A stretch of DNA of 64,000 nt, from the NCBI GenBank assembly GCA_035944135.1, contig DASZBM010000002.1, positions 930,001-994,000 on the forward strand, given 5' to 3'. Below are positions 26,147 through 34,865 of this stretch, in pieces (positions within the stretch are counted from its first letter, which is position 1; every line of letters begins with the position of its first letter). The position numbers were made by a program, and so were the translations under genes. The notes under the pieces are model-generated. The model saw only the letters and a program-made list of their open reading frames with translations. It was not told the origin of the DNA and did no database searches. Origin of the DNA: Acidobacteriaceae bacterium. Its GTDB lineage: Bacteria; Acidobacteriota; Terriglobia; Terriglobales; Acidobacteriaceae.

Positions 26147-27546
26147 GCCTTCGTTCCCACCGTCCGCGACTCTTCCCTCAATGCGTTCTCCGCCGCAGGA
26201 TCCAACTCCTGCACGCGAACCTTGGCGATCCTGCGCCGGTCCACTTCGACCACGGTAAACCGGCGTCCGCCAATCTCTACGCTCTCGCCCGGCGCCGGAA
26301 TATGCCCCAGCCGCGTCAACAGCAACCCTGCCAGTGTTTCGACACCCGCCGCCCGCGGCAGGCGCCAGTGAAGCTGCGTCACCAGGTCCCGCAGGCTCGC
26401 ATTGCCATCCAGCAGGAGCCCTCCACCCGGCGCCGCCAGCGGAAGCACCTTCGCCGTGTCGAACTCATCTTCCAGTTCGCCGACGATCTGCTCCAGCACG
26501 TCCTCCGCCGTTACCATCCCCAGCGTTGAGCCGAACTCATCCACGACAATCGCAAGCTGCCTCCTGCGCTCCTGAAATTCCTTCAGCAGCTCCACTGCAA
26601 GCTTCGTCTCCGGAACAACTTGAACATCGCGCATCACCTGCCGGAGCGTCAAGCCGGACTCCGCGGTGTTCCCCATCGACTGGGCCACGCTCCTGAAGTG
26701 CATCAGCCTCGCCACGTCCATCGCGTGCACCAGGCCGATGATATGGTCGCGCCCGCGCTCGGGGTCATACACCGGCACACGCGTATGCTGCTCTTCGACA
26801 ATCCGTCCGCTCGCCTGCTCCAGCGACATATCGGCAGGAAGCGAGAAGATCTTCCCGCGCGGCGTCATGATCTCGCTTACCATCACGTCCTTCAGCTCGA
26901 TCGCCCGGTGAATCATCTCCTCCTGAAACTTCGGCAGCAGGCCCACGCGACGCGTCGCCGTCGCCATCAGCTTCAGCTCTTCGGGCGAATGCGCAGCCGT
27001 TTCTCCCCGCAGCGGCGCACGGAACACTCGCAGCACGATCCCCGCCGATGCGTTCATCACCGTCACCGCCGGTCGCGTCATCCGCAGGAAGACATCCACC
27101 GGGCCGGCTACCGCCAACGCAATCCGCTCCGCACGCTGCAGCGCCAGCGCCTTCGGAACCAGCTCGCCCAGCACCACCTCGAAGTACGTGATCAGCACAA
27201 ACGCGAAGACGATCGCCAGGCCGTGCACAACAACTGGCGACTTCAACTGCGGAATCGACTGTAGCCGCGCGAACACATGCGCCAATCCTTCCGCGATCAC
27301 CGGTTCGCCCAATGCGCCCAGTGCCAGCGCGGCCAGCGTCACACCCAGCTGCACGGCAGACAAAAACTCGTCGAGGTGATGCTTCAGGTGCAGTACCGTG
27401 CGGGCACCGGGCTTGTTTGCAGCGATAAGCTGCTCCACCCGCGTTTCGCGCAGGCCCACCAACGCGAACTCCGCAGCCACAAAGAAACTGTTCGCCAGAA
27501 TGAAGAAGGCGATCAGACTCCCGTGCACCAGCAGCCACTCAAGCAT
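26143..27546 (-). CDS. CNNM/CorC (hemolysin-C-like) transporter-associated protein
   Basis: A 467-residue protein with an N-terminal DUF21/CNNM membrane domain (helices at about 8-28, 60-80, 92-115 and 125-145), a paired CBS domain (VMVSEIMTPRGKIFSLP ... LRQVMRDVQVVPETK) and a C-terminal CorC_HlyC domain (RRRQLAIVVDEFGSTLGMVTAEDVLEQIVGELEDE). Family members are linked to Mg2+/Co2+ efflux or resistance. The signature TPR and DEFGSTxG motifs are intact. The gene starts a leftward unit with the B-type permease gene (4-base overlap). Confidence 0.92.
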   Translation of the reverse strand: MLEWLLVHGSLIAFFILANSFFVAAEFALVGLRETRVEQLIAANKPGARTVLHLKHHLDEFLSAVQLGVTLAALALGALGEPVIAEGLAHVFARLQSIPQLKSPVVVHGLAIVFAFVLITYFEVVLGELVPKALALQRAERIALAVAGPVDVFLRMTRPAVTVMNASAGIVLRVFRAPLRGETAAHSPEELKLMATATRRVGLLPKFQEEMIHRAIELKDVMVSEIMTPRGKIFSLPADMSLEQASGRIVEEQHTRVPVYDPERGRDHIIGLVHAMDVARLMHFRSVAQSMGNTAESGLTLRQVMRDVQVVPETKLAVELLKEFQERRRQLAIVVDEFGSTLGMVTAEDVLEQIVGELEDEFDTAKVLPLAAPGGGLLLDGNASLRDLVTQLHWRLPRAAGVETLAGLLLTRLGHIPAPGESVEIGGRRFTVVEVDRRRIAKVRVQELDPAAENALREESRTVGTKA

Positions 27547-27567
27547 CTGCCTTAAGCCTAGACGCAG

Positions 27568-27594
27568 AAAAGCCCGTGAGCAATGCCCACGGGC
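27568..27594 (-). terminator. Rho-independent terminator after trxA
   Basis: On the reverse strand GCCCGTG and CACGGGC form a 7-bp GC-rich stem (extended by a G-T pair) around a 9-base loop, immediately followed by TTTT. It lies 15 bp after the trxA stop and just before the CNNM gene start at 27546, so it separates the two leftward units. Confidence 0.8.
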
Positions 27595-27609
27595 CTGAAC
27601 AATTTATTA

Positions 27610-27981
27610 CTAGCTTGCCGACTCGCTAACTGGCTGACCCGCTGTCTTGACATCCAGCACGCGCTTCAGCGTCTGGTCGATGTGCTCCTTGGGCACATAA
27701 CCGACAATCTGCTCGGACACCTTTCCGCCCTTGAACAGCAGCAGTGCCGGAATACCGCGGATGCCATATCGTCCCGGCGTCATATTGTTCCGGTCGACGT
27801 CCATCTTCATCACCTTCAGCTTGCCGTTGTATTCCTCGGCGACCGCATCAACAACTGGGGCCAGCGCCCGGCAGGGGCCACACCACGCCGCCCAGAAATC
27901 CACCAATACCGGTGTCTCCGACTGAAGCACCTGCTTCTCAAAATCGGCGTCGTTTACCTCGGTTACAAACTGTCCTGCCAT
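27610..27981 (-). CDS. trxA: Thioredoxin
   Basis: Cytoplasmic dithiol reductant for ribonucleotide reductase, methionine sulfoxide reductases and others. The protein is 123 residues from ATG 27981, which has GAAGGAG upstream. The active site WCGPC is at residues 33-37, preceded by VLVDFWAAW, and the cis-proline region reads YGIRGIPALLLFKGGK. The last 12 residues (KTAGQPVSESAS) extend past the usual thioredoxin end. It follows thrB by 108 bp in the same direction and has its own terminator. Confidence 0.96.
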   Translation of the reverse strand: MAGQFVTEVNDADFEKQVLQSETPVLVDFWAAWCGPCRALAPVVDAVAEEYNGKLKVMKMDVDRNNMTPGRYGIRGIPALLLFKGGKVSEQIVGYVPKEHIDQTLKRVLDVKTAGQPVSESAS

Positions 27982-28089
27982 CGCACTCTCCTTCAAAATC
28001 TCGGCTCTGCCCTCGCAGAGCCGCTCATCAACCCACTCATAATAGATGCCCACCCGTGGAAAACGATGCAGGATGTGCAAACAAAGGGG

Positions 28090-29010
28090 TTAGAGCACCT
28101 CGCGCTCGACCCCGCCAGCAATCCTCACGGGCACCAGTTCCACCGCCTCGCCGACCACCTGCCGCAGACGCGTCTCTGCCTCCAGCAGCGTCGTCTCAGC
28201 CGCCAAAACCACCAGCACCGACGGCCCCGCTCCGCTGAGCGCCACACCTGCAATCTCGCGTTCTTGCGCCAAGGGTAAAAGCTTCTCCAGCAGGCCACAT
28301 GCCTTCATCCGGTACGGCTGATGGATTCTGTCCTCCATCGCCACGCGGAGGAGGTCCAGCCTCCCCTGCGCAAAGGCTGCCGTCAGCAGCGCCGACCGCT
28401 GCACATTAAAAACCGCGTCCTCCCGCGAATAGGTGTCGGGCAACATTGCGCGGGCCTTCTTCGTCGCCAAGCCTTCGCCGGGCATTGCGAGAATCATCTG
28501 CCATGCCGGATCGCCGGAAAACGTGGCCGCGGTCAGCCCGTTTTTCTCCGTTATGGCCGACGCCGTAAATCCGCCGTACCAGCACGCCGCTACATTATCC
28601 GGATGCCCCTCGCGCTCCGCCGCCTCGCGCAAAATCTCGGCGTCGGTCCACCCAAGCGCACCGAAGTGCGCAGCCAGCGCCACCCCCGCACAGATCGCGG
28701 CCGCGCTCGATCCACAGCCCATCCCCAGCGGAATCTCGTTATGAATTCTCAGCCGCAGACAAGGCGCTTCGACCCCGGTCTCATCCATCACGCTGCGAAA
28801 TACATCCAACATCAAGTTATCGGCAACCACGCCAACAACATCCGCATTTCTCCCTGTAGCCTCAAGCTGCCACGTGGGCGCGATATGCGCTTCCACCGTC
28901 AGCCACATCGATAGCGCCAGCCCCACCGCATCGAACCCCGGTCCCAAATTCGCCGAAGTCGCCGGCAGCCGCAGCAGCATCCCACGCTTCTCCAACTCGC
29001 GTCCACTCAA
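28090..29010 (-). CDS. thrB: Homoserine kinase
   Basis: A GHMP-family kinase that phosphorylates homoserine in threonine synthesis. The 306-residue protein has the substrate-side motif PATSANLGPGFDAVGLAL near the N-terminus, the ATP-binding loop NEIPLGMGCGSSAAAICAG and the C-terminal GHMP motif VALSGAGPSVLVVL. Its start overlaps the thrC stop by 4 bases (ATGA), so thrC and thrB form a translationally coupled pair; no homoserine dehydrogenase gene is adjacent. Confidence 0.96.
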   Translation of the reverse strand: MSGRELEKRGMLLRLPATSANLGPGFDAVGLALSMWLTVEAHIAPTWQLEATGRNADVVGVVADNLMLDVFRSVMDETGVEAPCLRLRIHNEIPLGMGCGSSAAAICAGVALAAHFGALGWTDAEILREAAEREGHPDNVAACWYGGFTASAITEKNGLTAATFSGDPAWQMILAMPGEGLATKKARAMLPDTYSREDAVFNVQRSALLTAAFAQGRLDLLRVAMEDRIHQPYRMKACGLLEKLLPLAQEREIAGVALSGAGPSVLVVLAAETTLLEAETRLRQVVGEAVELVPVRIAGGVEREVL

Positions 29011-30392
29011 GCCAACTGCCCCGCTTCTTTCTCAAGTGCCCGCAGCACAGCATCCGGGTCGGCATCCAGCACCAGCGGCTCCCGCTGCAGCTTCGCAAAG
29101 CCAGCTCGCTCCGCCGCCGACGCTCCCGCCATCTCCTCATCCGTCAGCAGATCGCCGCGATGGAACTTGATCGTGTACTCCGAATCCTTCAACGTGTGTC
29201 CCGTCAGCAGCAACACAGCAGTCTCTTCCTGCCCCACTCTCCCATCGGCCACCAGCTTCTTCAAGCCGGCCAGCGTAACCGCTGAGGCCGGCTCGCAGCC
29301 AATGCCCTCGGCCCCGATTTCCGCCTTCGCCAGCGCAATCTCGCGCTCGCTCACTTGCTCCACCCATCCACCGGTCGCGGCAATCACCTTTGCCGCCTTC
29401 TTCCAGCTCGCCGGGTTGCCAATGCGAATCGCACTCGCCCGCGTGTCTGCCTGCACCGGCTCAAGCTGTCCCTCTCCGCCGCGCTGCATCCAGCGGTACA
29501 ACGGATTCGCGCCCTCCGCTTGGACAACACTGATCTTCGGCACCCGCTTGATGAAGCCCAGGTGCTTCATCTCCAGAAATCCCTTGCCCAGCGCCGAGCT
29601 GTTCGCCAGGTTCCCGCCCGGCACAATCAGATGCTGAGGCACCTGCCACTCCAACTGCTCCAGAATCTCGAACGCCGGCGTCTTCTGCCCCTCCAGCCTG
29701 TACGGATTCACCGAGTTCAGCAGATAGATCGGCGCGCGCTTCACAATCTCCGCCAGCACCTTCACGCAGCCATCAAAATCCGTCTTCAACTGCACGGTCG
29801 TCGCGCCATAATCCATCGACTGCGACAGCTTCCCCCAGGCAATCTTGCCCTCAGGAATCAGCACCAGGCTCTTGAGACCCGCGCGCGCCGCATAAGCCGC
29901 CATCGCCGCGCTGGTGTTTCCCGTCGACGCGCACGCCACCCACGTGAACCCGCGCGACACAGCCACACTCAGCGCCGCCGTCATCCCGGTGTCCTTGAAG
30001 CTGCCCGTGGGGTTCATTCCCTGATGCTTGGCCAGCAGCCAGTTCAGTCCCAGCGAGCTCGCCACACGAGGCATCTCATACAACGGCGTATCGCCCTCGC
30101 GAAGCGTCACCACCCGATCCTCGGCGACAATCGGCAGCAGCTCCCGGAAGCGCCACACGCCGCTCTGGTCCACGGCCATCGTCGAGCTCTTCCGCTCCTG
30201 CCACAAATGCTTCAGCGCCAGCGGGTTCGGCCGGTACACCGGCTTATCCGCCTCCGGCGCCCCCACGCTCCACGCGTACTCCACCTCAAACAAGTCGCCG
30301 CAATCCACGCAGCGAAAGTTGCTCTGTGCCTGCGCCCCGTCGATGCGCACGCCACATCCCGTGCACAGCAGCCTGTGAACCGATAAACTCAT
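29007..30392 (-). CDS. thrC: Threonine synthase
   Basis: PLP enzyme that converts O-phosphohomoserine to threonine. The 461-residue protein has a zinc-ribbon-like N-terminus (CTGCGVRIDGAQAQSNFRCVDCG) often found in bacterial ThrC, the PLP lysine in NPTGSFKDTGMTAALS, and the phosphate-binding region ASTGNTSAAMAAYAARAG. Its start at ATG 30392 is 26 bp from the divergent modA start, so the two promoters must share a very short region. It leads the thrC-thrB unit. Confidence 0.95.
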   Translation of the reverse strand: MSLSVHRLLCTGCGVRIDGAQAQSNFRCVDCGDLFEVEYAWSVGAPEADKPVYRPNPLALKHLWQERKSSTMAVDQSGVWRFRELLPIVAEDRVVTLREGDTPLYEMPRVASSLGLNWLLAKHQGMNPTGSFKDTGMTAALSVAVSRGFTWVACASTGNTSAAMAAYAARAGLKSLVLIPEGKIAWGKLSQSMDYGATTVQLKTDFDGCVKVLAEIVKRAPIYLLNSVNPYRLEGQKTPAFEILEQLEWQVPQHLIVPGGNLANSSALGKGFLEMKHLGFIKRVPKISVVQAEGANPLYRWMQRGGEGQLEPVQADTRASAIRIGNPASWKKAAKVIAATGGWVEQVSEREIALAKAEIGAEGIGCEPASAVTLAGLKKLVADGRVGQEETAVLLLTGHTLKDSEYTIKFHRGDLLTDEEMAGASAAERAGFAKLQREPLVLDADPDAVLRALEKEAGQLA

Positions 30393-30418
30393 GTGTCTCT
30401 CTAGAGTACCGTAGCTAC

Positions 30419-31174
30419 ATGCTTCGGGCTCTCTTCGCCGTTATCGCTTTCGCCGTTTTTGGCCCAACGCTCTACGCACAAAAGCAGCTCCAGCTCGCAT
30501 GCGCCGCTGACCTCCAGCCGGTTATGCCCGCACTCGCCGCGCGCTACGAACACGCCACCGGCGTCCACCTCGTGACGGCCTTTGGCTCCTCCGCCACACT
30601 CGCCCAGCAGCTTGCCAACGGCGCGCCGCAGGACGTCTTCCTCTCCGCCGACACCGCCCACGCGCAGCAACTCGTCGACTCCGGCATCGCCCTCGGGCCG
30701 CCAACACCTTACGCGCACGGCGTCCTCGTCCTCTGGGCGCGGACCGACTCTCCCCTTCAACCCATCTCGCTGAACACACTCAAAGACCACCGCCTCACCC
30801 GCTTGGCTATCGCCAACCCCACACACGCACCCTACGGTCTCGCCGCGCAGCAAGCCCTTCAGCACCTCGGCCTCTACGCGCAACTTCAACCCAAACTCGC
30901 CATCGCCGAAAACATCGCCCAGACCGCGCAGTTCGCCGAATCCGGCAACGCCCAGGCCGCCCTCATCTCGCTCACCATCGGATCGAGCGATCACTTCCAC
31001 CGGCTCGGCACCTTCGTTCGCGTTCCCCCGGACGCCTACGCGCCCATCCAGCAATCCGGCGTCATCCTCAAATCCAGCAAGCAGCAGGAACTCGCGCGCC
31101 AATTTCTCGACTGGCTCACCAGCTCGGCCACCCAGCAGCAACTCAAATCCTTCGGCCTCGATCCCGTGAGGTAG
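30419..31174 (+). CDS. modA: Molybdate ABC transporter substrate-binding protein
   Basis: A 251-residue periplasmic protein that binds molybdate or tungstate. The signal peptide MLRALFAVIAFAVFGPTLYAQ is followed by the ModA pattern: LQLACAADLQPVMPALAARYE, TAFGSSATLAQQLANGAPQDVFLSAD and a hinge VLVLWAR. Oxyanion contacts come from the early Ala-Asp and GSSATL residues. The permease and ATPase genes modB and modC follow in the same direction but only after an intervening 140-residue gene, so modA is split from modBC by about 630 bp. Confidence 0.92.
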   Translation: MLRALFAVIAFAVFGPTLYAQKQLQLACAADLQPVMPALAARYEHATGVHLVTAFGSSATLAQQLANGAPQDVFLSADTAHAQQLVDSGIALGPPTPYAHGVLVLWARTDSPLQPISLNTLKDHRLTRLAIANPTHAPYGLAAQQALQHLGLYAQLQPKLAIAENIAQTAQFAESGNAQAALISLTIGSSDHFHRLGTFVRVPPDAYAPIQQSGVILKSSKQQELARQFLDWLTSSATQQQLKSFGLDPVR

Positions 31175-31304
31175 TTATCGCTCGCACAACGCAGCGTGTA
31201 CGATGGCCCGCATGACCGGCAGCCGCATCCTCATGGACACCTTCGGCATGATGATGCAGCTCGGCGAGATTCCTCCACCAGCCTAAGGGCCACAGCCATT
31301 ACCA

Positions 31305-31727
31305 ATGATCAGTAACTGGACGAAGCGCAAGAAAATCATCGTTGGATTTCTAGCCGTTACCACCATTCCGATGGCGGTCATCTTGCCCAGACTCCTTCTC
31401 GAGCTCCATAGCGCGAATAGCGCATTTCGTAACTTTAGCGGCGCACTAATCGCGAAAAACTATGGTGAGGCATACGCCCTGACTTCACCGGAGCTTCGAT
31501 CCACCACAGACTACAAATCATTCGTGGAGATACATCATGGCTTGAACTCACGGCTAGGAGATCTGACTGAAATTGCGATCGACCGGTCCGAGGTCAAAGA
31601 TAAAGGGGATGGATGGTACGCGATTTTAGACGCTCAAATGATCTTCGCTCGTGGGCGCCTCCCGTTTACCTTCATCCTTAAGAAAGAACACCGCGAGTGG
31701 AAGGTTTACAGCTACCACGAACAGTAA
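31305..31727 (+). CDS. Membrane-anchored protein of unknown function inserted between modA and modB
   Basis: A 140-residue protein with an N-terminal membrane helix (KIIVGFLAVTTIPMAVILPRLLL, about 10-32) and a soluble domain of the cystatin-like / DUF4864 style: NFSGALIAKNYGEAYALTSPELRSTTDYKSFVEIH, then LTEIAIDRSE and ILDAQMIFARGRLPFTFILKKEHREWKVYSYHE. This resembles small secreted folds of the NTF2-like superfamily. Its DNA is visibly more AT-rich and uses more A/T-ending codons than the flanking mod genes, which hints at later acquisition. Function unknown. Confidence 0.7.
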   Translation: MISNWTKRKKIIVGFLAVTTIPMAVILPRLLLELHSANSAFRNFSGALIAKNYGEAYALTSPELRSTTDYKSFVEIHHGLNSRLGDLTEIAIDRSEVKDKGDGWYAILDAQMIFARGRLPFTFILKKEHREWKVYSYHEQ

Positions 31728-31803
31728 ACGGGTCAGCACCAAAAGGTGTTCTTAGCTCGATACAAGGTTCGGGTCCAAACCGCGACCCGCTACACTTCCC
31801 CTT

Positions 31804-32472
31804 ATGGACCTCGCCGCGCTCGGCCTCACCCTCCGTCTCGCGACCGTCACCACGCTTTGTCTCCTGATCCTCGGCACGCCCCTCGCACTTTGGATCTCGT
31901 CATGCCGCACGATTTCCCGCCGCATCGTTCAAGCCGCCGTCGCGCTCCCGCTCGTCCTCCCGCCCACTGTCCTTGGCTTCTATCTTCTCGTCTGGCTTGG
32001 CCCCGCCAGAGCCCCCGGCCGAGCACTCATTCACCTGCTCGGCCACCCGCTCGCCTTCACCTTCAGCGGACTCGTCGTCGGCTCCGTCCTCTATAGCCTT
32101 CCTTTCGCCGTACAGCCGCTCGTCCTCGCCTTCTCGCACGTCGACCGCAACCTCACCGACGTCGCCTCCACGCTTGGCGCCTCGCCCCTCACCGTCTTTC
32201 GCCGCGTGATCCTCCCTCTTTCGCGCACCGGCTTCCTCACCGCCGCCGTCCTCACCTTCGCCCACACCGTCGGCGAGTTCGGCGTCGTCCTCATGCTCGG
32301 CGGCGACATCCCCGGCCTCACCCGCACGCTCTCCATCTCCATCTTCGACCAGGTCCAGGAGCTCAACTACGCCGCCGCCGATCGCACCGCTCTAGCGCTC
32401 GTCGCAATCTCATTCCTCGCCCTCCTGCTCGTCTACGTGCGCAGCTCCAACCCGCAGGCCATCGAAGCATGA
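31804..32472 (+). CDS. modB: Molybdate ABC transporter permease
   Basis: A 222-residue permease with five to six membrane helices. Signature stretches: LPLVLPPTVLGFYLLVWLG, VGSVLYSLPFAVQPLVLAF, the EAA loop LTDVASTLGASPLTVFRRVILPLSRTG and FAHTVGEFGVVLMLGGDIPGLTRTLSISIFDQVQ, which are typical of ModB. Its stop overlaps the modC start (ATGA). It pairs with modA upstream and modC downstream to make the molybdate importer feeding molybdenum-cofactor enzymes. Confidence 0.95.
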   Translation: MDLAALGLTLRLATVTTLCLLILGTPLALWISSCRTISRRIVQAAVALPLVLPPTVLGFYLLVWLGPARAPGRALIHLLGHPLAFTFSGLVVGSVLYSLPFAVQPLVLAFSHVDRNLTDVASTLGASPLTVFRRVILPLSRTGFLTAAVLTFAHTVGEFGVVLMLGGDIPGLTRTLSISIFDQVQELNYAAADRTALALVAISFLALLLVYVRSSNPQAIEA

Positions 32473-33209
32473 CCACTCGCAGCTGCATGAGCATCGCTCC
32501 ACCACGCGCGTGGCACCACAGGCTCGACCTCGATTGCACGCTGGGCAGCTTGCACCTCGACCTCGCGCCGCTCGAATTCGCGGCTCCGTGGAGCATCCTC
32601 TTCGGCCCTTCCGGCAGCGGCAAGAGCTCCGTTCTCCGAGCGATCTGCGGTCTGCTTCCGCACGCGCATCCGACCCTTCTCCGTTCCAGCGAAGACCACG
32701 AAAACAACCTCACTCACCTCCCGCCGCACGGTCGCTCCATCGCCTACGCCCCGCAACAACCCGCGCTCTTTCCGCACCTCACCGTGCGCGACAACATCGC
32801 CTTCAGCTCCTCGCTCCATCCACCCGCAAATCCGCAACTCGCCGAAGACGCACTCGCGCTGTTCGAGCTCCACCCCATCGCCCACCGCACCCCCGCGCGT
32901 CTCTCCGGCGGCGAGCGCCAGCGCGTCAATCTGGCCCGCGCCTTCGCCCGCCCCAACACCCGCCTCATGCTGCTCGACGAACCCTTCACCGGCCTCGACA
33001 TCAAGCTGCGCGACCAGCTCATCCCGCGCATGAAGCAGTTCCTCGCCGCACGTTCGATCCCCTGCATCTCCGTCACACACGATGTGGACGAAGCCCTGCT
33101 GCTCGACGCCGAGGTCTTCCGCATCGACGCCGGCCGCATCCTTGCCTTCGGGCCGGCCCGCATAATCCTCGCCGACGAGCGCGCCCGCCTGCTCAACGCC
33201 CTTCGCTAG
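32469..33209 (+). CDS. modC: Molybdate ABC transporter ATP-binding protein
   Basis: A 246-residue ABC ATPase with Walker A (FGPSGSGKSSVLRAI), Q loop (YAPQQPALFPHLTV), signature LSGGERQRVNLARAFA, Walker B (LMLLDEPFTG) and H loop (ISVTHDVDEALLL). It is shorter than E. coli ModC (352) because it lacks the C-terminal MOP (molybdate-binding) domains, so it cannot sense molybdate through that domain. The start overlaps modB by 4 bases. The seven-gene paralogue array begins 123 bp downstream in the same direction. Confidence 0.93.
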   Translation: MTTRSCMSIAPPRAWHHRLDLDCTLGSLHLDLAPLEFAAPWSILFGPSGSGKSSVLRAICGLLPHAHPTLLRSSEDHENNLTHLPPHGRSIAYAPQQPALFPHLTVRDNIAFSSSLHPPANPQLAEDALALFELHPIAHRTPARLSGGERQRVNLARAFARPNTRLMLLDEPFTGLDIKLRDQLIPRMKQFLAARSIPCISVTHDVDEALLLDAEVFRIDAGRILAFGPARIILADERARLLNALR

Positions 33210-33332
33210 CTCCTCTCTCCCCGGCACCAAACCACGTTCGCTCCGCTGGATTTCCCCCAGCGACCGTGTATCTTGTCCTCAATCTCCAATCGGGCCCTGT
33301 TGTTCACTCAAAATTCAGCCACAGGCCCACCC

Positions 33333-34028
33333 ATGCTCGATGTTCACGCGCCCCACGACTCCGCCCACACCTGGACTGACTTCTTCATCCACATAGCCAC
33401 CATCGTGGTCGGCCTGATCATCGCCATCGGTCTCGAGCAGACAGTCGAGATGATCCACCGTCATCGTAAGAGCGTTGCAGCTCAGCAGTCCCTCCACGAT
33501 CAGAGCATCGCAAATCGCGCGCTGACGCAGCATGACCTGAACGTCATTGCGGAATGCCGAAGCCTTATTCGCAAGAACATGGACGCTCTCGACACCGCTC
33601 GAGGCCAATCGACCCTCTCAGTCGCATCCTTTACACCGTTCCTCGCCTCAACTTACACACCGTCGCCCGAAAATAACGCGTGGCTTGCTCTACGCGACAC
33701 GGGCGGACTGGAGTTGCTACCGCCGAAGCTCGCCCAAGCTTACGGCAAGGTCGATTACATGCGCTCCATCGCGGCATCCTCCAATGAGCTCATCATCACG
33801 CGGAGACAGGATGTCCAGGCTATTCTCCATCTCCACAACAGCCCCGCACAGCTCACCTCTGAAGAGCGCGAGCAACTCCTCATCGCCTTCAGCAAACTCG
33901 ACCAGGCAATGGTGGAGATGCGCAATGCCCTCCTGATATTCAGCGGAGGCAATGAGCTGGCTCTCGCCGGAGCTGAAATTTCGCCCGCATCTGAAGCCCC
34001 CATCTTCCGGCAACTGCCGCAGCAGTAA
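33333..34028 (+). CDS. Array paralogue 1: membrane-anchored protein of unknown function
   Basis: 231 residues, first of seven tandem paralogues. The N-terminal module (1-47) contains MLDVHAPH, HTWTDFFIH and the membrane helix IATIVVGLIIAIGLEQTVE, followed by an Arg/His-rich flank (IHRHRKS). The start ATG 33333 is fixed by the module, which opens all seven proteins at the same position. The soluble part is helical, with the shared motif NNAWLALRDTGGLELLPPKL (about 113-132) and a C-terminal helix after LTSEEREQLL. No catalytic motif is seen. The topology is uncertain: the basic residues flank the C-terminal side of the helix. It is 123 bp after modC. Confidence 0.75.
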   Translation: MLDVHAPHDSAHTWTDFFIHIATIVVGLIIAIGLEQTVEMIHRHRKSVAAQQSLHDQSIANRALTQHDLNVIAECRSLIRKNMDALDTARGQSTLSVASFTPFLASTYTPSPENNAWLALRDTGGLELLPPKLAQAYGKVDYMRSIAASSNELIITRRQDVQAILHLHNSPAQLTSEEREQLLIAFSKLDQAMVEMRNALLIFSGGNELALAGAEISPASEAPIFRQLPQQ

Positions 34029-34044
34029 TCCGTCAGGAACACCC

Positions 34045-34833
34045 ATGATTGATATCCACACGCCCGACCAACGCACCCACACCTGGACCGACTTCTTCAT
34101 CCACATCGCCACCATCGCCGTTGGTCTTCTTCTCGCCATCGGTCTCGAACAAGGCGTCGAGTACATCCATCACCGCCGCCAGGTCTCCGAAACCCGCCAA
34201 GCTCTCCGCATCGAGCGCGAGACCAATCGCCAGGCCTATGCGCAGGTCGTCAAGGAATTCCGTCGTCAGAACGCGGCTCTGCTCAACAACCTTCTTGTCC
34301 TGCACCTTCTCCAGCAGCATCCTGGAGCCCCGGCGGAGCAGCTTCCCGGAATCCTCGTCTGGCACGCGATCAGGGTTACCTTCGCAGAATCCGCATGGAA
34401 GACCGCCGAGCAGAGCAGCGTCACCGCGCTCATGCCGCAGGACGAGGTTCGCCGCTACGCCTTACTCTACGAGCGAATCGAGAACGCGAACCGGAACTTC
34501 GATGCTGTATGGCCGGCCATCATCAGGGCCCGGCTTTACGGCCTGGAGGACCCCGATCCGTCCCATCTCAGCCCGGCTCAAATCGCCCAGGAGCTCGACG
34601 ACACACGGGCTGCGCTCGTTCAGCTCTACACCCAGGCCGCCGCCCTCGTGCAGCTCGTCACCGCCGAGAACGACTTCGGGCCGGGCCTCACGAAGGAAGA
34701 GCTCAACTCCGATATGCGCGTAACCGAGATCGAACAGGATCCACGTTTCGCCGCCGCCATCGCCCGCACGAACAGCCGTCTGCCGGCAGACAATCGCATT
34801 CCCATTCCTCAGTCCGCCTCCGGCTCAAAGTAA
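34045..34833 (+). CDS. Array paralogue 2: membrane-anchored protein of unknown function
   Basis: 262 residues, starting 17 bp after the stop of paralogue 1. The module reads MIDIHTPDQRTHTWTDFFIH, then a helix IATIAVGLLLAIGLEQGVE and IHHRRQV; with paralogues 1 and 7 it belongs to the HTWTDFFIHI subgroup. The soluble helical region shows ESAWKTAEQSSVTALMPQDE, equivalent to the W-x2-A-x3-S-x3-L-x-P motif of the others, and a second shared block LSPAQIAQELDD. It is the longest member, with extra residues in the C-terminal third. Function unknown. Confidence 0.75.
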   Translation: MIDIHTPDQRTHTWTDFFIHIATIAVGLLLAIGLEQGVEYIHHRRQVSETRQALRIERETNRQAYAQVVKEFRRQNAALLNNLLVLHLLQQHPGAPAEQLPGILVWHAIRVTFAESAWKTAEQSSVTALMPQDEVRRYALLYERIENANRNFDAVWPAIIRARLYGLEDPDPSHLSPAQIAQELDDTRAALVQLYTQAAALVQLVTAENDFGPGLTKEELNSDMRVTEIEQDPRFAAAIARTNSRLPADNRIPIPQSASGSK

Positions 34834-34865
34834 AGACCTCCAGCCACTCACGGAGTCACACCCGC

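Noticed and set aside
29355-30386. Rightward frame of 343 codons antisense to thrC
   Set aside because: Arg/His-rich low-complexity peptide opposite a clear threonine synthase.
31203-31286. 27-codon frame between modA and the following gene (MARMTGSRILMDTFGMMM...)
   Set aside because: Too short, no clear ribosome site and no known family. It might be a remnant of a deleted gene but cannot be supported.
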